Source: Nymphaea colorata
Taxonomy: Eukaryota; Streptophyta; Magnoliopsida; Nymphaeales; Nymphaeaceae
Assembly: GCF_008831285.2 (NCBI RefSeq)
Contig: NC_045151.1
Location: forward strand, 6,461,682 to 6,525,681
Length of the DNA stretch: 64,000 bases
Direction: 5' to 3'
Positions 11,890-24,655 of the stretch are shown in pieces. Positions within the stretch are counted from its first letter, which is position 1; the number at the start of each line of letters is the position of its first letter. The notes beneath the pieces were generated by a model, which was not told the DNA's origin, did not search any database, and saw only the letters and a program-made list of their open reading frames with translations. Both the position numbers and the translations under genes were made by a program.

Positions 11890-12680
11890 GTACAACCATT
11901 ATCAAAAGGAGAACTTGGAGAAAATGGTGTGAGAAATGCTTAAGGATGGCATTATCCAGCTTAGTCATAGCCCCTTCGCTTCCTCCACACTGCTAGTTAA
12001 GAAAAAAGACAATAGTTGGAGGTTTTGTGTAGATTATCGAGCCCTCAATGATATCACAGTAAAAAGCTACTACCCCATTCCTATAATTAAAGACCTTTTG
12101 GATCAATCACATGGGGCCGCCTATTTTTCGAAGCTGGATATTCGAGCATGCTATCAGCAAATAAGGGTGAATCCTGCAGACGTCCCCAAGACAACATTTA
12201 GAACTCACAATGGGTTGTATGAGTTCAAGGTCATGCCCTTCGAGTTGACTAATGCCCTAGCCACCTTCCAGTCATTGATGAATGACATGTTCAGACCATT
12301 CCTATGGCAATTTATAGTTTATAGTGCAAACAAGGAGGGGCATTTGAGGCACTTATGACCGGTTTTGTCCACACTACAGCAGCACCAATTGCATGCAAAA
12401 AGGGCTAAGTAAGTCTTCAGAACAGGGCCGCTTGCATATTTGGGGCATGTAATCAGTCAAGGAAAGATAGAAATGGAAGGGGATAAGGTAGAGGCCATAC
12501 GAAGATGGAAACACCCAAAATCTGTCAAGGAGTTGCACTCATTTTTGGGCCTTGCTCCATATTACCGTAAATTTGTGCAAAGTTATGGCTGGATCGCTTC
12601 ACACTGGTGGAGCTTACAAAGAGGGACATGTTCAAATGGGAAGGCTAGGTGGAAGAAGCATTTGAAAGGCTGAAACAAGC
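11890..12680 (+). pseudogene. Reverse transcriptase of the gypsy element, active site deleted
   Basis: The reading frame 11936-12358 shows the Ty3-type blocks [43 protein letters not shown] and [13 protein letters not shown]. Where the (F/Y)xDD catalytic motif should follow, the sequence jumps from FLWQF to IVYS, so the two catalytic aspartates are missing. The thumb region (GHVISQGKIEME, FLGLAPYYRKFV) follows in a new frame at 12440-12620. Confidence 0.92.
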
Positions 12681-13123
12681 CATCATGATTGCACCTATCC
12701 TAAGGATGCCCGACTTCAATCTTCCTTTTGTGGTGGAAACTGATCCATCAGGCCAAAGAGTTGGAGCCGTCCTCAGCCAAGAACATCTGCCCATCGCCTT
12801 TTTTCAGCAAAATGTTGGGGCCTTCATTTAAGGCAAGGATGGCCTATGAACTAGAATTGATGGCCATCGTACTTGCAGTCCTGAAATGGAAGCAATATCT
12901 GATGGGCCGCCAATTCATGGTGGTAACAGACCACCACAGTGTCAAATACTGCTTGCAGCAGCAGTCCTTGTCCCCAATCTTACAACGCTGGATTGTTAAA
13001 CTCATGGGGTTTGACTTCGAGATACAGTTTCAAAAAGGGAAGGAGAACCCAGTGGCGGACGGGCTGTCATGTGCTAGCAATCAGTTGGCTGAGTTTCTAA
13101 TGACTCTAATGACCTTCTCTTAG
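12649..13123 (+). pseudogene. RNase H of the gypsy element
   Basis: It carries the blocks RLKQAIMIAPIL, FVVETDPSG, AYELELMAIVLAVLKWKQYL, VVTDHHSVKYCL and KGKENPVADGLS, spread over two frames. Confidence 0.9.
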
Positions 13124-13139
13124 GCGCAGGTAGAGTTGT

Positions 13140-14180
13140 GGGTATGGACAAAGCAGGTGCATCAGGCAGCAGCCTCTATACAAGACATTAAGAGGCGCAT
13201 AAGCAGCAGCTCGATCAAATGCTATGGGTATGTGTGGTGAGGACCATATATGTACTACAACAGAAGGGTGTTTATACCTCCCGAATTGGAGCTGAGGGAG
13301 ACACTTCTGGAGCATTTCCATAACTCCAAGGCAGCAGGCCATGATGGAGTGGAAAGGACATATAAGAGGATGCAATCCTCTTTCTATAGGAGGAGTCGAT
13401 CACAGACTATGTTAGGAGGTGCCAAGTCTGCCAACAAAACAAGCAAGAAACTAGGAAACCCGCAGGGTTACTATATCCACTTCCTATTCCAGACCACATA
13501 TGGGAGAATATTTCCATGGATTTCGTGGAAGGGCTGCCTAATAGGAAAAAATCAGCCATTTTGGTAGTGGTAGATCGTCTATCCAAACATGCCCATTTTA
13601 TTGCATTAGCCCACCCTTTTTCTGCAAAGACAGTGGCTAGAGCTTTCCATGACTACATGGGAAAACTCCAAGGCATGCCTCGGACGATAGTCAACGATTG
13701 AGACTCCTTATTTCTGAGCTCATTTTGGAAGAAATACTTCCAACTTTAAGGCTCCAAGCTACAGATGTCAACAGCCTATCATCCACAATCGGATGGGTAA
13801 ATAGAGATTGAGAACAGAAGCCTTGAAACTTACCTCAGATGCTTCACAGGACAACGTCCAAAACTGTGGGCAGACTAACTGAACTGGGATGAATATGCTT
13901 ATAACATGAGTTGGCACTCTTTCACAGGGACCACGCCATTCGAAGCTGTCTATGGATGCCCCCCACCTGACCTAAGGAGATACTAACCAGGAACAAGAAT
14001 GGAGGAAGATGTAGATGTCCAGCTGAGGTGTAGGGATGCAGTCTTCCAAGATCTCAAACAGCACCTAGCTGCTGCTCGAAACCGCATGGTAATACATATA
14101 ACAAGAGACATTGGGACTTGCAGCTGAAGGAAGGAGACCGTGTCTTCCTTCGACGCCCTACCCATGGCATGGGTTCAGCC
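13140..14180 (+). pseudogene. Integrase of the gypsy element
   Basis: The zinc-binding N-terminus is represented by LLEHFHNSKAAGHDGVERTY. The catalytic core shows MDFVEGLPNRKKSAILVVVD, RLSKHAHFIAL, AYHPQSDG and TGTTPFEAVYG, with in-frame stops near 13699 and 13800. The RVFLRRPT motif of the C-terminal domain follows near 14138. Confidence 0.9.
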
Positions 14181-14379
14181 ATAAAGAAGGACAGTGGCAA
14201 GCTGGCACCAAGGTTTGTTGGCTCATACCAAATTAAAAGAAAGATAAGCTTTGTATCCTATGAACTTGGGTTGCCTGAAGGGAGATTAATCCACCCAGTG
14301 TTTCACGTTTCAAAGTTGAAACCCTTTCAATCCACCCAGGACTATGGAAGCCAGAGCTGCTCCTGCACTAACTGAACCA

Positions 14380-14530
14380 ACAGCGCTATACCCCTACCGC
14401 AGACTGGGAATTCTAAGGAAGAAACAAGGGAAGCAGCTACAGATTGAATGGCTTATTGAATGGAACACTTGTAATGATCTACTAGCAACCTAGGAGTTAG
14501 CAGCAAACTTACTGTCTTGTTTTCCAGAGT
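14380..14530 (+). pseudogene. Chromodomain at the integrase C-terminus
   Basis: After the PVFHVSKLKPF block, the sequence YRRLGILRKKQGKQLQIEW and the following WLIEWNTCNDLLATWE plus FPEF match the C-terminal chromodomain of plant chromoviruses. This domain is thought to direct insertion to particular chromatin. Confidence 0.75.
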
Positions 14531-14569
14531 TTACAACTTGAGGACAAGGTGTTTTGTGAAGGAGAATAT

Positions 14570-14802
14570 TGTTAAGGGTTGGACCCTGTGGGTTATGGGT
14601 CCGACTAAAACGAGAGTCACAAGGTTAGGTAGACGGATTGGGTGGATATTAGGAGATAATAGCCCACCCCACTCTAAAGAAGCAATAAGTTTCTTAGGGA
14701 GTTAACCCTAATTACGAATGTTATTAGAGATTTTAGTGGAGGCTGGACTTTCACAGGAGCAGAGTGCGTGAGTTGATCTCCCCTTTTAGTCGCAGGCTAA
14801 CA
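14570..14802 (+). repeat. 3' LTR of the gypsy element
   Basis: It starts TGTTAAGGGTTGGACCCTG and ends GTCGCAGGCTAACA, preceded by the purine-rich tract GTGAAGGAGAATAT. It is 233 bp. Confidence 0.95.
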
Positions 14803-14807
14803 AGTAA

Positions 14808-15266
14808 TAAGTAACTACAAGAAAAACTTCGTCATACTACGAAACTTGACAAATTTTGAGTGTTGGCATTTCTTCCTTCCAATGGAAAATAGTACTCGAC
14901 AAAGTAAGTACATGATTCTCTTGAAATAATCAACGTCCAATACGAAGCAACATAAATATCGAACCGTGGAGAATTTTAGAAGAATGAAGGTTCAATACAT
15001 TTCTTAAGATGGGCTGACCAGTATCTAGTCACCAATTTATGAAGGAGTAAATCTCACGAAACCAGCAGCCCAAAAGTTTGGACCATGCAATTGCTGCGGT
15101 GATGCTTAGAATATCATGTTGGGTTGCAAGCTATGATCCAAGAGTGTAAGATTTAAAGATACAAAACAAAAGAGACATAAAACAAAAGAGACATACAATT
15201 GATTTCATTGTCATCATGCTTTACATCTCAAGAAGCCAAGAAAAACGACACTAATGTGAACAGGAA
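14808..15266. other. 3' flank of DEG5
   Basis: This 460-bp spacer lies between the gypsy element and the DEG5 stop codon. It should contain the DEG5 3' UTR and polyadenylation site (minus strand). No clear AATAAA on minus was recognised, and no other gene is seen. Confidence 0.5.
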
Positions 15267-15373
15267 CTAGAATCTGTTCCCATCTGTAGAACCATAAGCA
15301 ATGAGATCAGGAACAATCCTCCTCACAGTGTCTATTGGAACTGCAAAGTTGACACCAGAAGACAGCCCTGTCC
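15267..15373 (-). CDS. DEG5: DEG5 exon 8: C-terminus
   Basis: It encodes [20 protein letters not shown] to [10 protein letters not shown] and stop TAG (15269-15267). The ending shortly after PIDTV, without a PDZ domain, is typical of DEG5. Confidence 0.95.
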
Positions 15374-18300
15374 CTGTTCATTGAGCAATTAATTACGGCA
15401 GCAATGTGGTCAGCAGATAGTAATTGCTTTACAAGAAATTAAAGTCGTCAGTTTTGAATTTCCATATGCATAATCAAGTTTCAGGTCCATGCGACAATCG
15501 AGTGTAAACCTGCTCGATTCTATCACTTACTACTTCGTTCAATTCTGTTATATGCTGTAGGGCAGAGGCCAGACTGTTCTGTCAATTTTTTCCATTTACT
15601 TGTAATTCAGAGCAGTCAAGGTATACTCAGTACAACGGATGGAAATGCATAAACAATTTAAATGTGACAGAAACTGGCAAATCTGCTTTATATTTAACCA
15701 TAACTGATGACTGGCAGGTGTCAATTTGTTCTCTAAGGAACTAATCATTACCTTTGCGCGTGAAAGTGGCAGTATTGACTCCAATGACATGTCCATGCGA
15801 ATCAAGTAACGGCCCACCAGAATTTCCTGCAAAAGTTTTTCATGTTTCTGTCTCACAAATGATGCTACCATATTTTCAAGACGGCAAGGAAACAAAAAAT
15901 GAGCAATCTCCCAGAGAGAGTCAGTTAAACCAATGATACAGAGGAACAGGACTCCAATGGAACTACAATTAAAAGTGCACTACCAGGATTAATCGCTGCA
16001 TCTGTTTGTATTGCTCCTAGAATGGGTTGTCCACTTGGTGAAGGTATTTCTCTGCCCAACCCACTCACAACCTAAAGAAAAAGAAAATCCGGAAGGTAAA
16101 AAGCATAGTCTGTCTGAACAATTTATGATCAGATAAAGGCTAAATGCCTAACACATCAGAGTACAAAACTACAAATTATCTATAAACATGATGTATTAAA
16201 TAACGCTCCTTTGGAATAAACTGCAAGAATCTGAAACTTGCAAAACATACAAGAATATAAAAATCAGATAAGCAAAGGGTTCCTTGTTCTTTCAGTCCTC
16301 ACCCTTTGCTCACTTGTCTCCACCTATTGCCCCTGTTTCTAGTTAGACTTTTAAATCAATCTGTCAATGTCTCTGTTTAGCTGGCAAGTACTGCAACTCG
16401 ATGTCAGGGTTTCAAAGGAGAACATTCTAAATCCATCCTTTCTCCGTACAAGCTCAAGGGATTCCATCAACCACTCATCCTTGCCAACATTGAGCACAGT
16501 ACGCCTGAATGAGTGAAGTCTTCCAACACTTTTGCAACATTCTATACATTTTCTTCTTTAGCATCCTATCAACAAGACCAAACACGAAAAGTCATCTACA
16601 CAGCCTTTTAAGTTGGTTATACCTCACTCTGTGAGACAATATCAGATAGTTTATGAAACCATGCATGGGGACTTTGTTTCAGTCCATATGATATTCCTCA
16701 ATTTGCACACCTTCCTACACTTGTCCTGAACCTCGAAGCCAGGTGGTTGTTGCATATAAACCATCTCCTCGAGATCGCCATACAAGAATGCATTTTTTAC
16801 ATCCAATTGTTGCATCTGCCAGTCATAGTGAATTGCAAGAGAAACCAAGAGGCGAATGGTGCCTAAAAGGGCAACCAGTGAGAAGGTGTCAAAGAAATCA
16901 ATGCCATGGGTCTGAATATATCCTTTTGCAACCAGCCGAGATTTATATCATTCAAAGGTCCCATCTACATGGTATTTGACAGTAAATACCCATTTGGAGC
17001 CAACAATGTCACATCCTGAAGGAGGAAAAATAAGGTCCCATGTGTGGTGTTGGTGTAGAGCATGTAGCTCCTCTTACATAGCCTGGCACCTTGGAGGGCC
17101 TATTAATGCTTGCTGATGACTTGTCGGGATAGTATGAACAGATAGAGCATGAATGAATTGGCACACCTTGTCACTAACATAGTCAGAGGTAACAAACGGT
17201 GAACTGGGGTGGATGGTGCATTGACGTTTCCCCTTCTGCAAGGCAATAGGGACATCCTGCGAGTCAGAGATAACTGGAGGTGAGGAATTGGGCACACTTA
17301 CATCAGGAGAGGATGATGGAGGAGAGCCATGTGAGAGACCCTGTCGACGAGAGTCGACCAAAGGACTATGTCACCAGGGTGCGCCGTTTTCGGACCTGCA
17401 CCCGCGTCGACGCGACGTGGGTGCCGGTACGACTCACATTCGCACCCAAACCGCACCATGTAAGGGAGGTAGGGAGAGAGGGCGGTAGGGAGAGAGAGAG
17501 AGTGCGGAAAAGTTGCGAAGGAGGGAGACAGTGCAGGAGAGAGGGCGTGAGAGCTTGTGGGAGTGAGAGTGTAGACAGAGAGGGGAGACAGACAAAGAGC
17601 TCAGGACAGAGGGAGAGGGACGACATGAGAGCTCGGGACAGAGGGAGAGGGACGACACGATTTGGAGGAATAGGGAGAGCAAGAGTGAGGGAGACTGAAG
17701 GCGAGGCGAAGAGAGGGTGAGTGAGGAGCGCGGGAGGAAGAGAGTGTAGACAAAGAGCGCTCGAGCGAGATAGGGTGAGAAGGAAAGGGGGAAAAGATGG
17801 GAGAGAGAAAAACCTATTTACCCTAATCACCGCCGCCGCCGCTGCTCCTTCCTCCACCTTCTTCTTCTCTGCATCGGATGCTCACCTGCAGAATGAGAGG
17901 GCAACGAAGAGGGAGACAGAGAGGAAGAGGAGGAAGGGGAAGCCGCGTCGGGTCGTGACGGCATACCCTTTCTGTGAACTTTTATATGCATCTTTTGTTA
18001 ACAACACCTTAAAAGAAACCCGACACTATGGTAGGATTCAACTTCAATTTGGACGAATCAATATCGGATATTAATTGGCCGATACATAAACTCCGGATCA
18101 GTTCTAATATTACTTGACAAAGTCAAATATAAACTTCGGAATGGATCAGATATTACTCATTGAAGCCAGATATCTAAGTTCACATAATAATTAATTATCT
18201 TATCAGATATTTGTTTGGATATGATATAATATATTAATAATAAATTAATAATAATAATAATAAATACCATCGCCGCACCACCGCGCCTAAATTTTTTGAG

Positions 18301-21300
18301 ATGTGCCGCACCGGTACCCGCACCCCGCACCTAAGTGACATAGCCAAAGGAGGATCCAAAAAACGATTCCGGGCTGGTGATGGCGGATTTGGAAGGGACA
18401 TAAGCGAGAAAAGTGGGATTGGCAAAGCACACTGAGGGAGCCTCTCAGAGCAGGAGGCAGATGGGCGTGGGGAATATGGACGGAGACTCAAAGAATGTGA
18501 CGTTCGCACTGACATACTCTTTTTGAGTGATAGGGTCAAAACACTTGTATCCTCGTTGGTTCTTGGGATAACCAATGAAGACACATTTTTGGGCTTGGTC
18601 AGCAAGTTCATCTTGCTTTGGGCCAAGGATATGAACAAAGCACGTGCAGCCAAATACACGAGGTAGAGTTTGAAACAATGGACAATTAGGGTAAAGCATT
18701 TGACTTGGAATTTTGTTAAGTATAGATGAGGATGGTAGGCGATTAATAAGATAACACGCAGTTAGGATCACATCCTCCCAAAAATAAGATGGCAGATGGC
18801 TCTGTATCATAAGAGTACGAGCAACTTCTAACAAATGTCGGTGTTTTCTCTCTGCAACACCGTTCTATTGCGAGGTATGTGGATAGGTGAATTGAGGAAC
18901 AATTCCATGTTTTGAGTAAAATTGTAATAGATTGGATGATTTGAATTCCAGAGCATTATCAATGCGAATAGACTTACAAAAACTCCAAATTGAGTCTTTA
19001 TTTCAATAATAAGATTTCGAAGGATACATATAGCTGCAGAACGTTCTTTCAACAGGAAAACCGAACTAATACGAGAGAAATCATCAACTACGACAAGGTA
19101 ATACCAAAATTTAGACCTGCTAGCAGTACAACTAGGCCCCTACACATTGACATGAAGTAAATCAAACATACTATGACTTGAAGGACTTAGAATCGATGGA
19201 AAACTACTCCTATTGTGCTTCCCAAGTTAACAAGCTTCGCACTGGCGTGGCTCAGACATAAAAAGTTGAGGAAACAAACAACAAAGTTTCGACACCGATG
19301 GATAACCAAGTCTGTGATGCCACTAAAGATTGGTAGGTTTGGACGGGACTGAGGTAGCAGCTGTACCCATGGGCTCGGACAGAAAATAGACTCTCCCTCG
19401 TTCATGGCCTCCACCAATCATCCTCCTAGTCTGCAAGTCTTGAAACCAACACAAACCAGGATAAAAAAATGACTACAGTTCAAATCATGAGTCAACTTTT
19501 TAACTGAGAGAAGGTTAGTGGGAAAGTCAGGAGCAAACAACACGTTATTCATAGTTGAACCATAAAAAATTTTCACACTGACCCAACCGATAATAGGAGA
19601 GAATCTCCCATCTGCAAGCTTCACCTGTCTAGGCTGAGAAAAATGGTGAAGTATAGTGAATAAGTTTGGTTGATTGCAAAAATGCTTGGAGGCTCTAGAA
19701 TCAATAATCTATGAAATACTTGGATCTTGGGTCTGCATGGTGGTGGAAAAGGTGGAATCACCCACAACTGTAGAAGTCAATGCAGAATAGGAGGCTTTCT
19801 GAGCCAGAAACTGTTCATACTCAGATTTACTGATACTAATTGTGACATTTTCAGTAGTTGATTCTGTACTGTTATCTTCAACAAGTGAAGTCTTTGAGAT
19901 ATGAGCAAAACCCTTGAGCTGTGATGCTTCAGAGCCTCGATTCGGCATGGCGATTGGGCAACCATGTTTATTCTAGCATCTATCTTCTAAATGTCCAAGT
20001 CTTCCACAGAAAGTGCATTGGAATCTACCACGACCACCTCTCCCTCTACTGAAGGCCTGCCCACAGCCTCCTGAGATAGCTAATGTTGAAGAGGGTGCAT
20101 CTGTTGAGGATGGAGAGAGAGTCACAACCAGACGACTTAGCCTGTTATAGGCCTCAACAAGGTCTGGAATTTTAGCCCCAACCAACATTTGGGCTTTGGC
20201 AACTGCAAAATCAGGAGAGAACCCAGATAAAAATTTCACCACCATGCGCTGCTCCAAGTGAGTTTTGTAGCATGATTAACAAGGGGGATGTAGTGCTTTG
20301 AGTCTTTCATAGGCTGATTTTATTGAAGCAAAATACTAGGCCAGATCTGAGTCACCCTGTTGGAGTTTAATAAGTTCTTCAACTTGCAAAATTTTGCTCA
20401 TATTCTTATCATAAGAGTAAGTTTGCTTCAAAAATTCCCATGTATGTTTGGCAGAGGTATAATATGCAATAGGAGTGATGTGTGTCTGCACGCTATTCAT
20501 AATCTATGACAAAACAATATTGTTATCTTCTTCCCATGCAGAATATTTTCCTGACTTGCTCCTCCTCAATAACATGTTTCTTTTTTGTCCCTTAACAGAC
20601 ATCATAAATACACGGGACCGGATTTCATAGTTTGAGCCGTTTAGCTTCACAATAGACCCAAATGAAAGAAGTTTTCTTGATATTTTATGTTCTCCTTGCG
20701 TATCAGCTGTAGTATCCCTATGCTCCATAGTGTAGATTAAAACAAAATATCTGCACACTTTACGTAGACTGCTGAACCAGGAATAATATAAACGTGCAGG
20801 CTGAACACATATAGCTAGTAAAATTCATCAACAAATTGTAGCTTCTGTATATTAACGTGCAGGCAGAAGAACATCACCAAAAGTCTCAATATTACAAAAT
20901 TGTTACCATATAACTTATGATGATCATATCCACAAGATGTACTTCACCCAGCAGTCCTCCATTAGGTGCTTTGATCATATAATGATGTCAATCCATAAGA
21001 TTTTAGATGACACAAACATAGCTGTGCCACTTTTTCCTGTTGGTATCCATGACTGGAGTCTATTCACGCATATTCCTGAGCGTGAACAGACTCCTTCACA
21101 CACGCTCCTTGCTGATGGTAGCAAGCCAGAACAAACAGATGAAGAAAGGAGGAGAGGAAGGAGAAGAGGAGGTCACCGGAAGTCTGATGGTCGCCGGCAG
21201 CCTGCAGGGATCACGCCACAGGCTCTGATACCATGTTCACGTTGGAGAGAGAATAAAACTCGAAATCTATTGATTACTTACCCTAACTCTTACTTAAGGG

Positions 21301-24300
21301 AGAATTAGGGCACAAAGCATAATTATATTGTGAACCAGAAAGATATTAAAAAATAATTAAACAACTGTCAGGTTCTTTAATATTCAAAAAACTGCCTCAT
21401 CGTCAACAAAAGTCATAGAATCTTGTCTCACTATCTAAAATACATGCCTTAGAAAAACAATCCTAAGTATCTAACCTCATAAATTTGTATGAGTACGTGT
21501 GAATCAACAAGTCGCATAATTGTTAAGTTGTTAAATCATTGGAAATTGCAATAAGAACCCCCTATTACAAAATTGATGAAATACAGGCCACCGGCAATTG
21601 ACTCTTTTCTCCTCATTAATATAATATGAGTTTCTCCATGCATATATATATATATTATATAGTACACACACAGACATACATATCTTTTAATATAAAAAAA
21701 GCTAAAGAAAATATAAAAATTGTAAATGGCAGAGTAGAAGTAAATTTTCTATGAGAAAAGAAAAGAAAACTAATGAATCTATGAATTTGAGACTCATTTA
21801 GCAACTTCAAACCCAGGTTACGGTCAGGTCCGATGAGGATGCATGTGGTTGACCAGGTGAGTCATAGCAGCATCAGCAACTGGTGTTGAATCTGTTGAGG
21901 TGACGTGTGCAGATACCACCTTAAATGGCCCATATTCCAAAGGACCTAGCACCATTATTCATGCAGAAAAATACTAGAAGGCAAACTGAAAGCTTGATAA
22001 AAAGGTTGCCAGCATGTGAAACATAACCTGTGACAACCCCCTATGCTTCTCCACGGAAAAGCCTCTAAATTCCCCTTGAATAAAATTACAGCATAAAATG
22101 CAGAAAGAATAAAAAATCAGAGAACATAATAATAAAGTAATCCAAGAAAAGCACCCCATATTTATCATAAAACGATTCAACTTATGGGGGGCTTAGTTGG
22201 AAAGCATGCCTTTAGCAAGCTATCGAAGGACTTGATTTAGCATAACCAACTGGAAAGAAGAGACCCTTTTCTTTCACTCCACGCAGAAGACACCACTTTC
22301 AACAAAGGAATGCAGGAAGGCAGAAAAACATTTAAGTTGGATTAAAGATCATGTCTCCAATGTTGCAAAGCAAACCATACAGAAAGTACCCCGGCAGTAA
22401 GAGTATGCTCATAGCCATAAGGGTTCCCAATAGCAAAACAGCTTTGGCCAACAAGCAGATCCTGCGAGGTACCAAGAAGTGCTGGTTTCAGCTTGCCACC
22501 TTCAATATCAACCTGCAAGGTCATAAGTGAACTTTTTTCAGTTGAATCTAGATAATTTTATATTCAACAGACGCCCAAGTTGCAGAAGCAGAGAGACTAA
22601 GTACCTTCAAAACAGCTAAATCATAAGCAGCATCAAAACCTACAAGTCTCCCTTCCTTGATAACTGTGTTATTATCAGCATCCAACAGTGAAATCTGAGA
22701 CAGCAAACACGTATCTTTATTGATGAGAAACACAACTAGGCCAAACTTCACAATTCACATTGTGCAACTTGTAGTTACTTAGGATAACCAAGATAAAACA
22801 GACCTTACATTTTTTACGGCCTGTCATATCTGTAGCCAATTTAGCTACCACATGGTAATTTGTCACCTGAAAGGGTGCACAGGGAGTGTTACTGAAGTCC
22901 ATTGGCCATTGTTTGGAGAAAGATAAGCAGAAATAGCATCCAGCATTTATATGCACCCAGAGAGAGAAAGAGAGATTTGATGGAACATATGGACATGAAA
23001 AGTGAGACCACTGACTAGAATGTTCTGTACTACAGCATTGTTATATAGGAGCCATCATATAAAGGTTCATCTTCATTATCAAAAATGTCTCCGGATTACT
23101 AGTTTAATGTAGGTCAACAATAAAGTCATTTGCATCTAAATGCAAGTTACTAGAAAGGAATTTCATAGTCAAAGAACTGAGATACAGAAGAATAATAGCA
23201 ACTAATGAACCATGATTAACAGCTATATCCAACATTGTAAAGAGTAAAACATGACATATATCAGTTGATAAGTTAGTTTTTAAGCCGAAAAAAATATTTA
23301 AAAAAACCAATAAAATCAGAAAAGATTAGGAAAATCAACAAAAATGATGTTACTATGAACAAAGTTACCAAGAAAAAGCATGCAGTTCCTATACATGACA
23401 AAGTAACAAATATTAGTTTCACATTCACGATGCATCAATTCAACTTAAAGTTATAAACATCAACAAATAAACTTATTCAGTACAAAATGTGAAAGTCAAA
23501 TTATCATTGATCATCATATTATCATCTTCTTCATCTTTTTCTTCCTTTCAACTTTAAACTCTACAATGTCCTCACATATATGCGTTACTCATCATCACCT
23601 TTTTTGTTCTTTCAAGGTTGATATATTCTATGTCTTCTTCTTCAGATATAACAGCAGGTTCTCACAAAGACTACAAGTTATTATCAATTGATGGTCAATT
23701 TGCACAAGGATGTACCTATTCCCCTGTGGAGCCACTTGAAGTCATATCTCCTTAAATAATACAAATCTACAGTAAAAATAAAAGATTTTAAACATCTGAC
23801 ACACACAAGTGAAACCCTATTTCTCAAACATGAGATCGATCCCCAGTCAGATTTTGTCTCAGTCGTGTGTGTGTGTATATATATATAAGTTGCTATGATA
23901 CATGCCACTGTCTGTTTATCACTGTTTAAATATATAATTTGAACATATATATTGCGCACAGGTTTCTTTTTTACTTTTTAGGCTGTTTCATAGATCGAAA
24001 ATTTCTTCTATAAGTGAAGCCATTACTGAACTTCAAATGGAAAAAAAATAGGCTGAAAGGGGGAAAAATGAGAGTGCTATTACTACTTATCATTCCCAAA
24101 ACTCACAAAAGGCCATATAGACGACCTCACTTTGATAAGTCTAGTGATGAAGGGAATAAAACGATTTCTTGCTTTTCTATCATATTACTCACAAGGATAC
24201 ATGAAAGCAGCCCAAGTACTTGTGTCAGTTGTGGGCAAGCTGACACAAGCACATTGTGCATATTAGGTACAGCTTGGATCAGGTCTAGGTCAAACTCAAC

Positions 24301-24613
24301 CAAAACATTAAATTTTTGCTTTAAAATTTACAAAACCCACAAACCTCAATCCTCCACACATTTTTCCTTGTGTATATTTGTGTTTCCATCTAGTATTTGT
24401 GTTTTCGGTCTAGCATATGTGTTTCCCTTTCCTACTTATGCATTAACAGTCGACTGAGATTTGGAAGAGTTAGATTGGCCTGAAGTAGTAGGAGGAAGCC
24501 GAGAACTAGATGAAGCAAGGGAATGATAAAAGGGAAAGGAAGACATCATTTGGGAGCTGGTGGCAGACCTTCAGGCAAAAGGGCAAGGAGGTTGGGTCAG
24601 AGGGAGGGGGGGA

Positions 24614-24655
<42 letters not shown>

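Larger units (their letters stand above)
9802..14807 (+). mobile_element. Ty3/gypsy chromovirus LTR retrotransposon (Reina-like), degenerate
   Basis: The element runs TG...CA from 9807 to 14802 (4,996 bp), flanked by the perfect 5-bp target duplication AGTAA (9802-9806, 14803-14807). The LTRs are short (234 and 233 bp). Order: primer site, gag, protease, reverse transcriptase, RNase H, integrase, chromodomain, polypurine tract. The short LTRs, small size and C-terminal chromodomain suggest the Reina clade of chromoviruses; the clade call is inference. Every domain is broken by stops or frameshifts. By eye the LTRs differ at roughly 25-30 of 233 positions (about 11-12%), so the insertion is old. 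Confidence 0.95.
16400..21233 (-). mobile_element. Ty1/copia retrotransposon relic in DEG5 intron 5 (same strand as DEG5)
   Basis: Read on minus from high to low coordinate: primer-binding site 21233-21222; gag N-terminus 20758-20504 and [10 protein letters not shown] 20257-19973, ending in a zinc knuckle [14 protein letters not shown]; gag-pre-integrase [19 protein letters not shown] (~19550); integrase 19052-18445 ([39 protein letters not shown]); linker 17361-17074; reverse transcriptase start [20 protein letters not shown] (16848-16651). Homology fades near 16400; the rest of reverse transcriptase, RNase H and the 3' LTR are missing. It has many stops, and a hAT-like element splits it. 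Confidence 0.88.

Noticed and set aside
17280-17857. Arg/Glu-rich plus frame (146 codons) and Ser/Leu-rich minus frame (163 codons)
   Set aside because: Both cross the end of the hAT-like element and come from a purine-rich low-complexity tract; no domain is present.
20937-21308. 123-codon plus-strand frame with an Arg-rich centre
   Set aside because: It is antisense to the copia leader and primer-binding site of the minus-strand element.
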